A DNA stretch of 64,000 bases from Leisingera daeponensis DSM 23529 (lineage in GTDB: Bacteria; Pseudomonadota; Alphaproteobacteria; Rhodobacterales; Rhodobacteraceae): positions 210,788 to 274,787 of the forward strand of contig NZ_KI421502.1 of NCBI RefSeq assembly GCF_000473145.1, read 5' to 3'. Position 1 is the stretch's first letter; each line of letters begins with the position of its first letter. The notes under the pieces were generated by a model that saw only the letters and a list, made by a program, of their open reading frames with translations, was not told the DNA's origin and ran no database searches. This document shows positions 1-8,836 of this stretch, piece after piece. The position numbers were made by a program, and so were the translations under genes.

Positions 1-746
1 CGGGGCGGCCGGTCAGCGCGCTGGAGCAGGGCCGCTACGGCGCGCCCGCGCAGGCGGTGGCCAACCTCACCCGCGAGCTCTTGCGGATGGCCGGGCTGGT
101 CGGCGCCATGTTCCGCCCGGTGCTGGAGCTGTACGAGAGCGGCAGCAAGGAGCAGATCCGCGCGGTGCAGCAGATGGACGCGGAGGTGAACGCCTGCCTG
201 TCGGGCATCCGCCAGTATGTGGCGGCGATCCCGGCGGAGGCGTTCAGCAAGGACCAGCTGAAGACCGCCCGCAGCCTGATGGAATACGCCATCCGGCTGG
301 AGACCGCGGGCGATGTGGTGGCCCGCCGCCTGACGGTTCTGGCCGGGGAGATGCGCAAGAAGGAGCTGCGGTTTTCCCGCGACGGCTGGCTGGAGATCAC
401 CCGCATGCATGAGGCGATCCTGGCCAATCTGCAGCTGGCCTCCAACGTGCTGATCTCCGACGACCTGGAGAGCGCGCGGCTTCTGAGCCTGGAGAAGACC
501 GAGCTGAAACGGATGGAGCGCGACAGCCGCAAGCGCCACCTGCGGCGGCTGCAAGGCGGCGGGCGGGAGAGTTTCGACACCTCCGACATCCACCTGGAAA
601 CCCTGCGCGCGCTGCGCGAGTTCAACAGCCACATCGCCGCGGTGGCCTATCCGGTACTCTACCGAAACGGCCAGCTCTTGGAAACGCGGCTGATCGAGAA
701 TCTGCCTGATCAGAATGATGAAGGCCTGGAGGAACCCGCCCGCTGA
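1..746 (+). CDS. Na/Pi cotransporter family protein, C-terminal PhoU-like part (5' truncated by window)
   Basis: The reading frame is already open at base 3 and runs to a TGA at 744-746, so the true start lies upstream of the window. The visible 247 or so residues are helical and charged and look like the cytoplasmic PhoU-like tail that follows the membrane domain in NptA/YjbB-type sodium-phosphate cotransporters. The N-terminal stretch around GRYGAPAQAVANLTRE fits the start of that tail in this family. No membrane segment remains in the visible part. The family exports or imports phosphate with sodium. The function is inferred from the tail only. An internal GTG at 57 is not a credible start because the family similarity continues upstream of it. 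Confidence 0.72.
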   Translation, partial: GRPVSALEQGRYGAPAQAVANLTRELLRMAGLVGAMFRPVLELYESGSKEQIRAVQQMDAEVNACLSGIRQYVAAIPAEAFSKDQLKTARSLMEYAIRLETAGDVVARRLTVLAGEMRKKELRFSRDGWLEITRMHEAILANLQLASNVLISDDLESARLLSLEKTELKRMERDSRKRHLRRLQGGGRESFDTSDIHLETLRALREFNSHIAAVAYPVLYRNGQLLETRLIENLPDQNDEGLEEPAR

Positions 747-809
747 CCGCATCGGGACAAGATGCCTGGACCCGGGACTTTGCCAAAACCTTGTGCAGGA
801 AGGGTCCGT

Positions 810-1613
810 TCAGAGCAGCACGCTGCCGGACAAATCCGGCAGATCATCCTTGTCCGGCGTTTCCAGATAGTTCCGCACGGTCGGGTCGATCCGCGGGCTG
901 CGCACCGGGTAGACGCCGCAGGCCGCAATCGCCTCGCGCGCCGAAACGCGTTCGTCCAGCCGCTTCCAGATTGTCCGCGCCGCATAGGGGCGGGGAAACG
1001 GCCGCCAGGCCAGCCCCATGGTCATGCCGCGCAGGTATTTCAGCTGCTGCCGGTGGGCCGAGAACAGGATGGTCTGCGCCACGCTGCCCTCATGGGCGCG
1101 CTCGTGCTCGGTGATGAACAGCCGGTTGCCGCGCATCGCTACCAGCCCCCGGTAGCGCGAGATCTGCCGGATGCTCTGCTCCGGGTCATGGGCTATTTCC
1201 AGGTTCCGCGACAGGATGAACCCGTCCTTTTCAATGAACCGGGCCAGCGCGCAAAAGATGCCTTCGCCCCAGGAGGGGGTGTGGAAATAGGCGTGGTAAA
1301 AGCCCAGGTAGCGCTTCAGATTGCGCTGCTGGCCGCGGAACGGTTCCAGAAAACTGTCACTTGGGCCTGACGGTGTCGTGCGGGCGGCATCGCTGAGCTG
1401 GACCTCGAATTCCGCTTGGGGGGCAAACAGCCGGGCCTCCGGGATCTCGAAATACCGCGCAATCCGGCGCAGGTTGTGCGCGGAGGGCAGGCTGCTGCCG
1501 TTGAGGTAGCGGTTGAACTGCTGGCGGTTGAGGCCGATCTCGCGGCAGATCTGCGCAATGCTGCCATGCTCGGCACAGAGTGAGCGCAGGTTTTCAGAAA
1601 AATTACCGGACAA
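810..1613 (-). CDS. XRE-family helix-turn-helix transcriptional regulator
   Basis: The protein is 267 residues. Residues about 5-62 form a Cro/C1-type helix-turn-helix (SIAQICREIGLNRQQFNRYL, then SLPSAHNLRRIARYFEIPE). The remaining 200 residues are a ligand- or partner-binding region I do not recognise; it carries no known enzyme motif. The gene is divergent from the peptide-type ABC operon that starts at 1842, across a 228-base gap, so it is the natural candidate regulator of that operon. This is inferred from position. The downstream neighbour at 1-746 converges on it. Confidence 0.8.
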   Translation of the reverse strand: MSGNFSENLRSLCAEHGSIAQICREIGLNRQQFNRYLNGSSLPSAHNLRRIARYFEIPEARLFAPQAEFEVQLSDAARTTPSGPSDSFLEPFRGQQRNLKRYLGFYHAYFHTPSWGEGIFCALARFIEKDGFILSRNLEIAHDPEQSIRQISRYRGLVAMRGNRLFITEHERAHEGSVAQTILFSAHRQQLKYLRGMTMGLAWRPFPRPYAARTIWKRLDERVSAREAIAACGVYPVRSPRIDPTVRNYLETPDKDDLPDLSGSVLL

Positions 1614-1841
1614 GCGTCAGTTTCCTTCGCGTTCTGACGCGGGTGCAGATCATCCCGCGTCAGTCCGCGCATGTTTGCACAGTTTTGATTCCAGCGAAAC
1701 CGGCGTTTCTGAAAGCAAGCCGCGCGGGTCTGGAGAACCGCTTGACCGGCCGGGAGGGCTGGAGAGGGCAGGCGGCAGACAGAGCGGCCGGGGACGCCCC
1801 CTGCCGGCGGGCGGCAAGGATCTGATCCAAGGGAGGACACC

Positions 1842-3404
1842 ATGAAGATCGAATGGACCAAGACGGCACTGGGGCGCCGCGGATTTCTGAAAGGGGCCAC
1901 GGCGCTGGGGGCGGCCGCCGTCTTGCCGGCCGGCCTGGGCAGCCGTGCGCTGGCGGCGGAGGGCGGCACCTTGCGGGTGCGCTCCTACGGCGACATGCAG
2001 AGCATCGACCCCGCGTTTTCCAAGGGCGTGATCGACGAGGAGATCCACGCCGCGATCTACAACAAGCTGATCCAGTACAAGCCGGGCCGCGAATGGGACT
2101 GGCAGATGGATGCCGCCGCGATGATCGAGCAGGGCGACGAGACCCACATCAAGTTCGCGCTGCGCGATGATATCGGGTTCACGAACGGATTTGGCGCAAT
2201 GACCGCCGAAGACGTGAAGTTCAGCTTTGAGCGGATCGTGGATGAGGCCACCGACAGCCCCAACAAACCCGACATGGGACCGCTAAGCCATGTCGATGTG
2301 ACTGGCGAGCGCGAAGGCACCATCGTGCTGAAGGAACCGTTCGCACCGCTGTGGTCCATTGCGCTGCCCTATATCACCGGCAACATCGTGTCGAAAAAGG
2401 CCTGGGAGGCTGCGGGCGGCAAGGCAACCACCGATCCGCTGGCGGAATCCGGTCCTTACCTGCGCGCGAGCTGGTCGCCCAAGGAAAAGACCGTGCTCAA
2501 GCGCAACCCGGACTGGAAGGGTGACGCGCCCGCCTGGGACACCATCGAAATCCTGCCGATCGACGACGAGAACACCGCCGAGATCGCCTTTGAAGCCGGG
2601 GAGCTGGACTTTACCCGCGTCTCGCTCGGCTCGGTTCAGCGCTACCGCGACGGGGTGCCGGGCGGCGGCACGCTGCTGGAATATCCGTCGCTCTATTACA
2701 CTTGGCTCGGCATGAATCTGGATCACCCCAAGCTGCAGAACCCGAAGCTGCGCCAGGCGATCCAGCACGCGATTGATGTGCCGTCGGTGCTGGAAGCGGC
2801 CTATTTCGGTGCCGCCGAGCCCTCGACCGGTATCATTGCACCGGGTCTGGCAGGCCACCGTCCGCAATCGCTGGTGCCGCCGCAGGCGGATTTCGCCAAA
2901 GCCGCGGACCTGCTGGCGGACTCCGGTGAAACCAATGTGACGCTGAAGCTCGACACGCTGAACAAGACCACCTTCACCACCGCGGCGCAGGTGATCCAGG
3001 CGACGCTGGCGCAGATCGGCATCACGGTTGAAGTCAACGTGCTGGAATCCGGCGCCTTCTGGGCCAGCGCCGACAACGAGGACCTGCAGCTGGTGCTGAA
3101 CCGCTACTCGATGACCCCGGATCCCTATTACGCGACCTCCTGGTTCACCACCGAACAGGTCGGCCACTGGAACTGGGAGCAGTTCAGAAACCCCGAGTTC
3201 GACAAGATCCACGCTGAGGCCGCGCAGCTCACCGATGTGGCCAAGCGGGACGAGATGTACCGGCGCGCACAGGACCTGATGGAGGAGAGCGGCGCCTACC
3301 GCTTCCTGACCCACGAGGCGACGCCGGTGGTCCATTCGGCGGGTGTGGTGCCGGCGCTGCGGCCCGACGGGCTGGCGCTGCTGCGCTACTTCGGCAAGGC
3401 CTGA
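1842..3404 (+). CDS. ABC transporter substrate-binding protein, family 5 (peptide/opine/nickel type)
   Basis: The 520-residue protein starts with a twin-arginine signal (GRRGFLK at about residues 11-17, a hydrophobic stretch and an Ala-Leu-Ala-Ala cleavage region near 37), so it is probably exported folded to the periplasm. The rest has the SBP_bac_5 (DppA/OppA) layout, including an early LRVRSYGDMQSIDPAFSKG segment and the late Y-R-R-A-Q-D-L-M region. The family binds oligopeptides, opines or similar solutes. The start at 1842 is supported by a strong ribosome site GGGAGG at 1831-1836. It is the first gene of an operon that continues with two permeases, two ATPases, an amidohydrolase and an M81 peptidase, so a peptide or amide substrate is likely. 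The exact ligand cannot be read from the sequence. Confidence 0.9.
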   Translation: MKIEWTKTALGRRGFLKGATALGAAAVLPAGLGSRALAAEGGTLRVRSYGDMQSIDPAFSKGVIDEEIHAAIYNKLIQYKPGREWDWQMDAAAMIEQGDETHIKFALRDDIGFTNGFGAMTAEDVKFSFERIVDEATDSPNKPDMGPLSHVDVTGEREGTIVLKEPFAPLWSIALPYITGNIVSKKAWEAAGGKATTDPLAESGPYLRASWSPKEKTVLKRNPDWKGDAPAWDTIEILPIDDENTAEIAFEAGELDFTRVSLGSVQRYRDGVPGGGTLLEYPSLYYTWLGMNLDHPKLQNPKLRQAIQHAIDVPSVLEAAYFGAAEPSTGIIAPGLAGHRPQSLVPPQADFAKAADLLADSGETNVTLKLDTLNKTTFTTAAQVIQATLAQIGITVEVNVLESGAFWASADNEDLQLVLNRYSMTPDPYYATSWFTTEQVGHWNWEQFRNPEFDKIHAEAAQLTDVAKRDEMYRRAQDLMEESGAYRFLTHEATPVVHSAGVVPALRPDGLALLRYFGKA

Positions 3405-3407
3405 CCT

Positions 3408-3439
3408 GGCACGGCTGCAATATGCGGCGCAGCCGTGCC
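3408..3439 (+). promoter_or_regulatory. Intercistronic stem-loop after the binding-protein gene
   Basis: An 11-bp perfect inverted repeat, GGCACGGCTGC at 3408-3418 and GCAGCCGTGCC at 3429-3439, with a 10-base loop, starts 4 bases after the stop codon of the binding-protein gene. It is followed by GTTTTC, only a short T tract. Such hairpins between a binding-protein gene and its permease genes usually stabilise the upstream mRNA or partly terminate transcription, which would give more binding protein than permease. Confidence 0.7.
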
Positions 3440-3479
3440 GTTTTCATCCGCACCGCGAAGCTAAGGGAGCCATGCGGCC

Positions 3480-4418
3480 ATGTTACTTTATGCAATCCGG
3501 CGGTTCGGGCTGGCACTGCTGATCCTGATCGTGGCGGTCACCGTCATGTTCCTGATGATCCGCGCCGTGCCCGGCGATCCGGTTCAGATCATGCTGGGCC
3601 CGCGCGCCACGCCAGAGCTGCAGGCGCGGCTGACGGCGGAGCTGGCGCTGGATCAGCCGGTCTGGAAACAGCTGCTGATCTTCTATGGCAACCTGATGCA
3701 GGGCGACCTGGGGGTCGACGTGTTCTCGGGCCGGTCAGTGACGGCGATTGTCTTTGATCAGCTGCCGCACACGCTGGCGCTGATCTTTGCCTCGATCACC
3801 TGGTCGGCGCTGCTGGGCATCGGGCTGGGCGCCTATGCCGCGGCGCATCCCAATACGCTGATCGACCGCATCACCGCCGCTATCTCTGTCAGTTTCGTGG
3901 CCGCGCCCGCCTTTGTGGTCGCGCTGCTGTCGCTGCTGATCTTTGCGGTGCATCTGCAGTGGTTCCCGGCGATTGGCGCGGGCGAAGGGTTCTGGGGGCG
4001 CCTTGACCATCTGGTATTGCCCGCCTTTGCCATCGGCCTCAGCTGGGTCGGCTATATCGCCCGGCTGGTGCGCGCCTCGATGCTGGAGGTGATGGGCGAA
4101 AGCCACATCCGCACCGCCCGCGCCTTTGGCATCAGCGAGCGCCGGGTGGTGATGGTCTATGCGCTGCGCATCGCCATCCTGCCGGTGGTCACGGTGATCG
4201 GCGTCGGCATGGGGTTCCTGCTCAGCTCCGCCGTCTTTGCCGAGATCGTCTTTGCCCGCCCCGGCCTGGGCAAACTGGTGATCGACAGCATCACCACCCG
4301 CAACTACCCGATCGTAATGGGATCGGTGCTGATCTCGACCGGCCTGTTCGTGGCGTCCACCGCGCTGGCCGACCTGATCAACGCCTGGCTCGACCCGCGC
4401 GCCCGCACGGCCGATTAA
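3480..4418 (+). CDS. ABC transporter permease, DppB type
   Basis: The protein is 312 residues with six predicted membrane segments; the first is at about residues 9-30. The typical DppB/OppB elements are present: the N-terminal LLYAIRRFGLALLILI, the motif VPGDPV at about 35-40, and a cytoplasmic EAA loop around residues 200-230 (VRASMLEVMGESHIRTARAF) that contacts the ATPase subunits. It is the first of two permeases of the importer encoded from 1842. A weak ribosome site (AAGGGAG) lies just upstream of the ATG at 3480. Confidence 0.93.
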   Translation: MLLYAIRRFGLALLILIVAVTVMFLMIRAVPGDPVQIMLGPRATPELQARLTAELALDQPVWKQLLIFYGNLMQGDLGVDVFSGRSVTAIVFDQLPHTLALIFASITWSALLGIGLGAYAAAHPNTLIDRITAAISVSFVAAPAFVVALLSLLIFAVHLQWFPAIGAGEGFWGRLDHLVLPAFAIGLSWVGYIARLVRASMLEVMGESHIRTARAFGISERRVVMVYALRIAILPVVTVIGVGMGFLLSSAVFAEIVFARPGLGKLVIDSITTRNYPIVMGSVLISTGLFVASTALADLINAWLDPRARTAD

Positions 4419-4432
4419 GGAGGGGGTGAGAT

Positions 4433-5290
4433 ATGGCAAAATCCCGTTCCGAACTGGGCCAGATCGTCACCGGCGTCGCCCGCGACCCGCTGGGGCTGAT
4501 GGGGCTGATCATTGTCGGCACCATCGTGTTCTGCGCCATCTTTGCCGTCTGGATCGTTCCTTATGATCCGGTGGCGATGAACATCAAGGACCGCCTGCAG
4601 GGGCCGTCCGCGGCGCATCTGCTGGGCACCGACCAGCTGGGCCGCGATACCTTCTCGCGCGTTATCATGGGCGGCCAGGTTGCCTTGAAAGTGGCGCTGC
4701 CCGCGGTGTTCGGTGCCATGGCCATCGGCCTGACGCTGGGCATGATCGCGGGCTACGGGCCGAAATGGCTCGACAACCTCTTGATGCTGTTCTTTGACAC
4801 CATCCGCTCCTTCCCGACCGTGATGTTCGCGCTGGCGGTGGTGGCGCTGGTGGGGCCAAGCCTGCAAACCGTGGTGTTTGTGGTGATGGCGACCTCGATC
4901 CCGACCTATGGCCGGGTGGCGCGGACCCAGACGCTGACCTTGCGCAATTCCGAGTTCATCCTGGCCGAACGCTCCATGGGGGCCAGCATGAAACGCATTC
5001 TGGGCGTGCATATGCTGCCCAATATCGTCGGCGTGCTGGCGGTGCTGGCGGCGATGGACATTCCCACCGTGATCGCGCTGGAGGCGGGACTCTCTTTCCT
5101 TGGCCTCGGGGTGAAACCGCCGACGCCGAGCTGGGGCGCGCTGTTGAAGGACGGCTATTCCCTGATCCGCCAGACCCCCTGGCTGGTGGTGGGCGGCGGG
5201 CTGCCGATCATCCTGGCAACCCTTGGCTTCACCTTCCTGGGCGAGTCCCTGCGCGACGTGGTTGACCCGAAACTGAGGAAACAGCGATGA
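4433..5290 (+). CDS. ABC transporter permease, DppC type
   Basis: The protein is 285 residues. It has the DppC/OppC signature: an N-terminal hydrophobic anchor (LGLMGLIIVGTIVFCAIFAV), a periplasmic loop with HLLGTDQLGRDTFSRVI at about 62-78, then five membrane segments and an EAA loop near 160-190. It pairs with the permease at 3480-4418 to form the channel of the importer. A ribosome site GGAGGGGG precedes the ATG. Its last 4 bases (ATGA) overlap the next gene, indicating translational coupling. Confidence 0.93.
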   Translation: MAKSRSELGQIVTGVARDPLGLMGLIIVGTIVFCAIFAVWIVPYDPVAMNIKDRLQGPSAAHLLGTDQLGRDTFSRVIMGGQVALKVALPAVFGAMAIGLTLGMIAGYGPKWLDNLLMLFFDTIRSFPTVMFALAVVALVGPSLQTVVFVVMATSIPTYGRVARTQTLTLRNSEFILAERSMGASMKRILGVHMLPNIVGVLAVLAAMDIPTVIALEAGLSFLGLGVKPPTPSWGALLKDGYSLIRQTPWLVVGGGLPIILATLGFTFLGESLRDVVDPKLRKQR

Positions 5291-6267
5291 CTGAAAGCTT
5301 GTTGGAAATCGACCGCCTCAGCGTCGACTATGAAACCGCCCGCGGCGACCTGCGCGCTTTACGCGATATCTCCTTTGACGTCCGAAAGGGCGAGATTGTC
5401 GGGATCGTCGGCGAGTCCGGCTGCGGCAAGTCCACCCTGATCTCGTCCATACTGCGGCTGACTGCACCGAACACCCGGTTCCGCCAGGGCGCGGTGCGGT
5501 TCAAGGGCCAGGACCTGCTGCAATTGCCGGAGCGCAGGATGCGTGCCTTGCGCGGTGCCGATATTTCCATCGTGTTCCAGGACCCGATGCAGACCCACAA
5601 CCCGGTCCTGTCCATCGGCCAGCAGATGCTGGACATCCAGCACCGCTCCAGGGCCTCCAAGGCGGAAAAGCGGGCGCGCGCTGCGCAGATGCTGGGTGCG
5701 GTGGGTATTCCAGACCCTGAGGCGCGGCTTGACCAGTTCCCGCATGAGTTTTCCGGCGGCATGCGCCAGCGCATCGCCATCGCCATGGCGCTGATGTCGG
5801 AACCGGACCTGCTGATCGCGGATGAGCCGACCACGGCGCTGGATGCGACGCTGGAGGTGCAGATCATCGAGCGCCTGCAGGAGCTGCAGCAGCAGTTCAA
5901 CTGCGCCATCCTGTTCATCTCGCACCACTTGGGGGTGATAGCCGAACTCTGTGACCGGGTTGTCGTGATGTATGCGGGCGCCGTGGTCGAGAGCGGCGAG
6001 GTGCGCGAGATCTTCCACAATCCCAAACACCCCTACACCCGCCGCCTGATCGACTGCGACCCGGGCCACATCAAGGAGCGCGCCCGCGTGCTGCCGACTA
6101 TTCCCGGTGAGGTTCCGGATCTGGCCAACCTCCCCGGCGGCTGCATCTTCCGCGACCGATGCGGCGAGGCGATGCCGCGCTGCGCGGCGCAGGTGCCGCC
6201 GCTTGAGTTGCTGAAAGAAGGCCACCACGCCGCCTGCTGGCTGAACCACAAGGAGGCCGCAGAATGA
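5287..6267 (+). CDS. ABC transporter ATP-binding protein, DppD type
   Basis: The protein is 326 residues. It shows Walker A GESGCGKST near residue 40, the ABC signature FSGGMRQR near 155, Walker B LLIADEPTTALD near 178, and the H-loop SHHLG. The C-terminal extension has the oligopeptide-transporter domain with clustered cysteines (GGCIFRDRCGEAMPRC), which in DppD/OppD homologues can hold an iron-sulfur cluster. It energises the importer together with the next gene. The ATG overlaps the preceding permease stop by 4 bases, and its own stop overlaps the next start in the same way. Confidence 0.94.
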   Translation: MTESLLEIDRLSVDYETARGDLRALRDISFDVRKGEIVGIVGESGCGKSTLISSILRLTAPNTRFRQGAVRFKGQDLLQLPERRMRALRGADISIVFQDPMQTHNPVLSIGQQMLDIQHRSRASKAEKRARAAQMLGAVGIPDPEARLDQFPHEFSGGMRQRIAIAMALMSEPDLLIADEPTTALDATLEVQIIERLQELQQQFNCAILFISHHLGVIAELCDRVVVMYAGAVVESGEVREIFHNPKHPYTRRLIDCDPGHIKERARVLPTIPGEVPDLANLPGGCIFRDRCGEAMPRCAAQVPPLELLKEGHHAACWLNHKEAAE

Positions 6268-7187
6268 GCCTGCTGGAAGTCAAAGACCTCAGGACCAGCT
6301 ATGGCCAGGTCAACGTGCTGGCCGGTGTCAGTTTCACCGTGGAGCCGGGCGAAACCTATGCGCTGGTGGGCGAGAGCGGCTCCGGCAAGACGACGGTGAT
6401 CCGCGCAATCGCCGGTCTGGCCCCGGCGCAGGAGGGGTCTGTGAAATTCGAGGGTCAGGAAATCCGCGGTGCCTCGGAACGCCAGCTGCGCCCCTTGCGC
6501 AAGGACATCGCGATGATGTTCCAGGACCCGGTCGGCAGCCTGTCGCCGCGGCTGACAATCCGCAGCCTGATCACCGAACCCTACCGCATCCAGGGCATGA
6601 AGGACCGCGATCTGGACGCCGAGGCCAAGCGCCTTCTGGAGATGGTGAACCTGCCCGCGCATTTCGCAGACCGCTATCCTTACCAGCTGTCGGGCGGGCA
6701 GGCGCGGCGGGTGGGCGTTGCCCGCGCGCTGGCGCTGGAGCCTAAGCTGATCCTCGCGGACGAACCCACCGCAGGTTTGGACGTGTCGGTGCAAGGCGAG
6801 CTGCTGAACCTGATGAACGGCCTGCGCGAACGGCTGGGGCTGGCGATGGTGATCATCACCCACAACCTCAACGTCGTGCGCCATGTCGCCGACCGGATGG
6901 GCATCATGTATTTGGGCCGCCTGGTCGAGGAAGGCACAACAGAGGCGATCTTCAAGAACTCCCGCCATCCCTATACACGCTGCCTCTTGTCCGCGAACCC
7001 GGAACCCGATCCCGACGCCAGGCTGGAGCGCATCGCGCTGAAAGGCGAGCCGCCCAGCCTGCTGCGCCGCCCCAAGGGCTGCGAGTTCCGCGAGCGCTGC
7101 CCGTTTGCGCAAGAGGTCTGCAGCCAAACCCCGCGATGGGAGGTGGAGCACGGCCACGGCCTGCGCTGCCTCGCGCCCCTCGGCTGA
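6264..7187 (+). CDS. ABC transporter ATP-binding protein, DppF type
   Basis: The protein is 307 residues. Walker A is GESGSGKTT near residue 37, the signature is LSGGQARRVGVARAL near 140, and Walker B is LILADEPTAGLD. It carries the C-terminal oligopeptide-transporter tail with cysteines in CEFRERCPFAQEVC. It is the second ATPase of the importer. The start overlaps the previous gene by ATGA, so the two ATPases are probably made in equal amounts. The next gene starts 23 bases downstream. Confidence 0.94.
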   Translation: MSLLEVKDLRTSYGQVNVLAGVSFTVEPGETYALVGESGSGKTTVIRAIAGLAPAQEGSVKFEGQEIRGASERQLRPLRKDIAMMFQDPVGSLSPRLTIRSLITEPYRIQGMKDRDLDAEAKRLLEMVNLPAHFADRYPYQLSGGQARRVGVARALALEPKLILADEPTAGLDVSVQGELLNLMNGLRERLGLAMVIITHNLNVVRHVADRMGIMYLGRLVEEGTTEAIFKNSRHPYTRCLLSANPEPDPDARLERIALKGEPPSLLRRPKGCEFRERCPFAQEVCSQTPRWEVEHGHGLRCLAPLG

Positions 7188-7210
7188 AACCCCTCAACAT
7201 CTGAAAGACC

Positions 7211-8836
7211 ATGACCAGCACATTGTATTTCAACGGCGTTGTCCTGACGATGGACGCGGCCAATACCCGCGCCCAGGCGGTGCTGACCGAGGGCGAGATC
7301 ATCCGCGCTGCCGGCCCTGAGACGGACCTGCGCGCGCAGATGCCCGCGGGCACTGCCGAGGTGGATTTGCAGGGCCAGACCCTGATTCCCGCCTTCATCG
7401 ACCCGCATGGGCATTTCCCCGATCCCGGCTTCATCCGGCTGTTCCGGGTCAATCTGGCCTCTGCCCCCAGCGGCGACTGCCCGGATATCCCAACCGCGCT
7501 GGACCGGCTGCGGGCCAAAGCGGCAGAGACCCCGGCAGGCGAATGGGTGATGGGGGTGCTGTTCGACAACACCGCGATTGCCGAGGGCCGGATGCCGACC
7601 CGCGCAGAGCTGGACAGTGTTTCGACCGCGCATCCAGTCTGGGTGATCCATGCCTCCGGCCACAATGGAGCCGCCAACTCACTGGCCCTGGCACGCCACG
7701 GCGTGAACCGGGACACGCCCGATCCCTTGGGCGGGCGGTTCGGGCGCGACCCGGAGACGGGCGCGCTGACCGGGCTGATCGAGGGTCTCTCGGCGATGGG
7801 AGAGATGGGCGATACCGATTTCCTGATTGATCGCGACCGGTTCTGGGCCGGGTTCGACAGCTGCCGCGAAGAATACCTGGCGCATGGCGTCACCTACGCG
7901 CAGAACGCCTGGGCCACACGTCAGATGCTTGGGCATTTCGCTTCTCTGCCCGCCGATCAGGACCCCGGCTATGACCTTATGCTGCTGCCCATCGGAGAGC
8001 TGGAACCAGCGCTGAGCCAGGGCCCCGAGGCGCTGGACTGGCCCGGCAACCCGCATTTCACCCTTGGCCCGCGCAAGCTGTTCACCGATGGCGCGTTCCA
8101 GTTGCAGACCGCCTTCCTCAGCGCGCCTTACCACAAACCTGTGGACCCGGCGCACCCTTGCGGGATGCCCTATGCTGATGCCGCAGAACACCGCCGCGAA
8201 GTGAAAAAGCTGCATGATCTGGGCTTTCAGATCCACTGCCACTGCAACGGCGATGCCGGGGCGCAGATGTTCATCGACGCGGTGGCCGCCGCGCTGGAGG
8301 CGAACCCGCGCGCCGACCACCGGCACACCATCATCCACGGCCAGGCCTTGCGCGACGGCCAGCTCCGGGAGATGGCCAAGCTGGGCATCACGGTCAGCTT
8401 CTTCCCGGCGCATGTGCATTTCTGGGGCGACCGCCATTACGACACCTTTCTGGGACCGGAGCGGGCAGAGCGGATTTCCCCCTGCGCCTCGGCGGAACGG
8501 TTTGGCGTCCGCTACACCATCCACAACGACGCCTCGGTGACGCCAACACGGCCCATCCACCTGGCCCATTGCGCGGTGAACCGGCTGACTGCCAGCGGCC
8601 GGCGGCTGGGCGAGGCGCAGCGGATCAGCGTCCTGTCGGCCCTGCGCGCCCAGACCATCGACGCCGCCTGGCAGGTGTTTCAGGAAGGGATCCGCGGCTC
8701 CATCGAACCGGGCAAGCTGGCGGATCTGGCGGTTCTGAACCGCAATCCGCTGGAAGACCCGAACCGTATCGAGACCACCAAAGTCACCCGCACCATCCGC
8801 CGCGGACGCACTGTCTGGAGGCAGGATCAGCCATGA
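7211..8836 (+). CDS. Amidohydrolase family protein (amidohydrolase_3, YtcJ-like)
   Basis: The protein is 541 residues, the usual size for this metal-dependent hydrolase family. The metal-binding HxH is seen in FIDPHGHFPD at about residues 61-70. A middle-domain FQIHCHCNGDAG carries further metal-site histidine, HTIIHGQ follows, and a late Asp sits in IHNDASVTP. The C-terminal GKLADLAVLNRNPLEDP closes the composite beta domain. No signal peptide is visible, so it is cytoplasmic. Members hydrolyse amide bonds in formamides, hydantoins or similar compounds. Being sixth in the ABC operon it probably acts on the imported substrate. The ATGA at 8833-8836 couples it to the M81 gene. Confidence 0.87.
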   Translation: MTSTLYFNGVVLTMDAANTRAQAVLTEGEIIRAAGPETDLRAQMPAGTAEVDLQGQTLIPAFIDPHGHFPDPGFIRLFRVNLASAPSGDCPDIPTALDRLRAKAAETPAGEWVMGVLFDNTAIAEGRMPTRAELDSVSTAHPVWVIHASGHNGAANSLALARHGVNRDTPDPLGGRFGRDPETGALTGLIEGLSAMGEMGDTDFLIDRDRFWAGFDSCREEYLAHGVTYAQNAWATRQMLGHFASLPADQDPGYDLMLLPIGELEPALSQGPEALDWPGNPHFTLGPRKLFTDGAFQLQTAFLSAPYHKPVDPAHPCGMPYADAAEHRREVKKLHDLGFQIHCHCNGDAGAQMFIDAVAAALEANPRADHRHTIIHGQALRDGQLREMAKLGITVSFFPAHVHFWGDRHYDTFLGPERAERISPCASAERFGVRYTIHNDASVTPTRPIHLAHCAVNRLTASGRRLGEAQRISVLSALRAQTIDAAWQVFQEGIRGSIEPGKLADLAVLNRNPLEDPNRIETTKVTRTIRRGRTVWRQDQP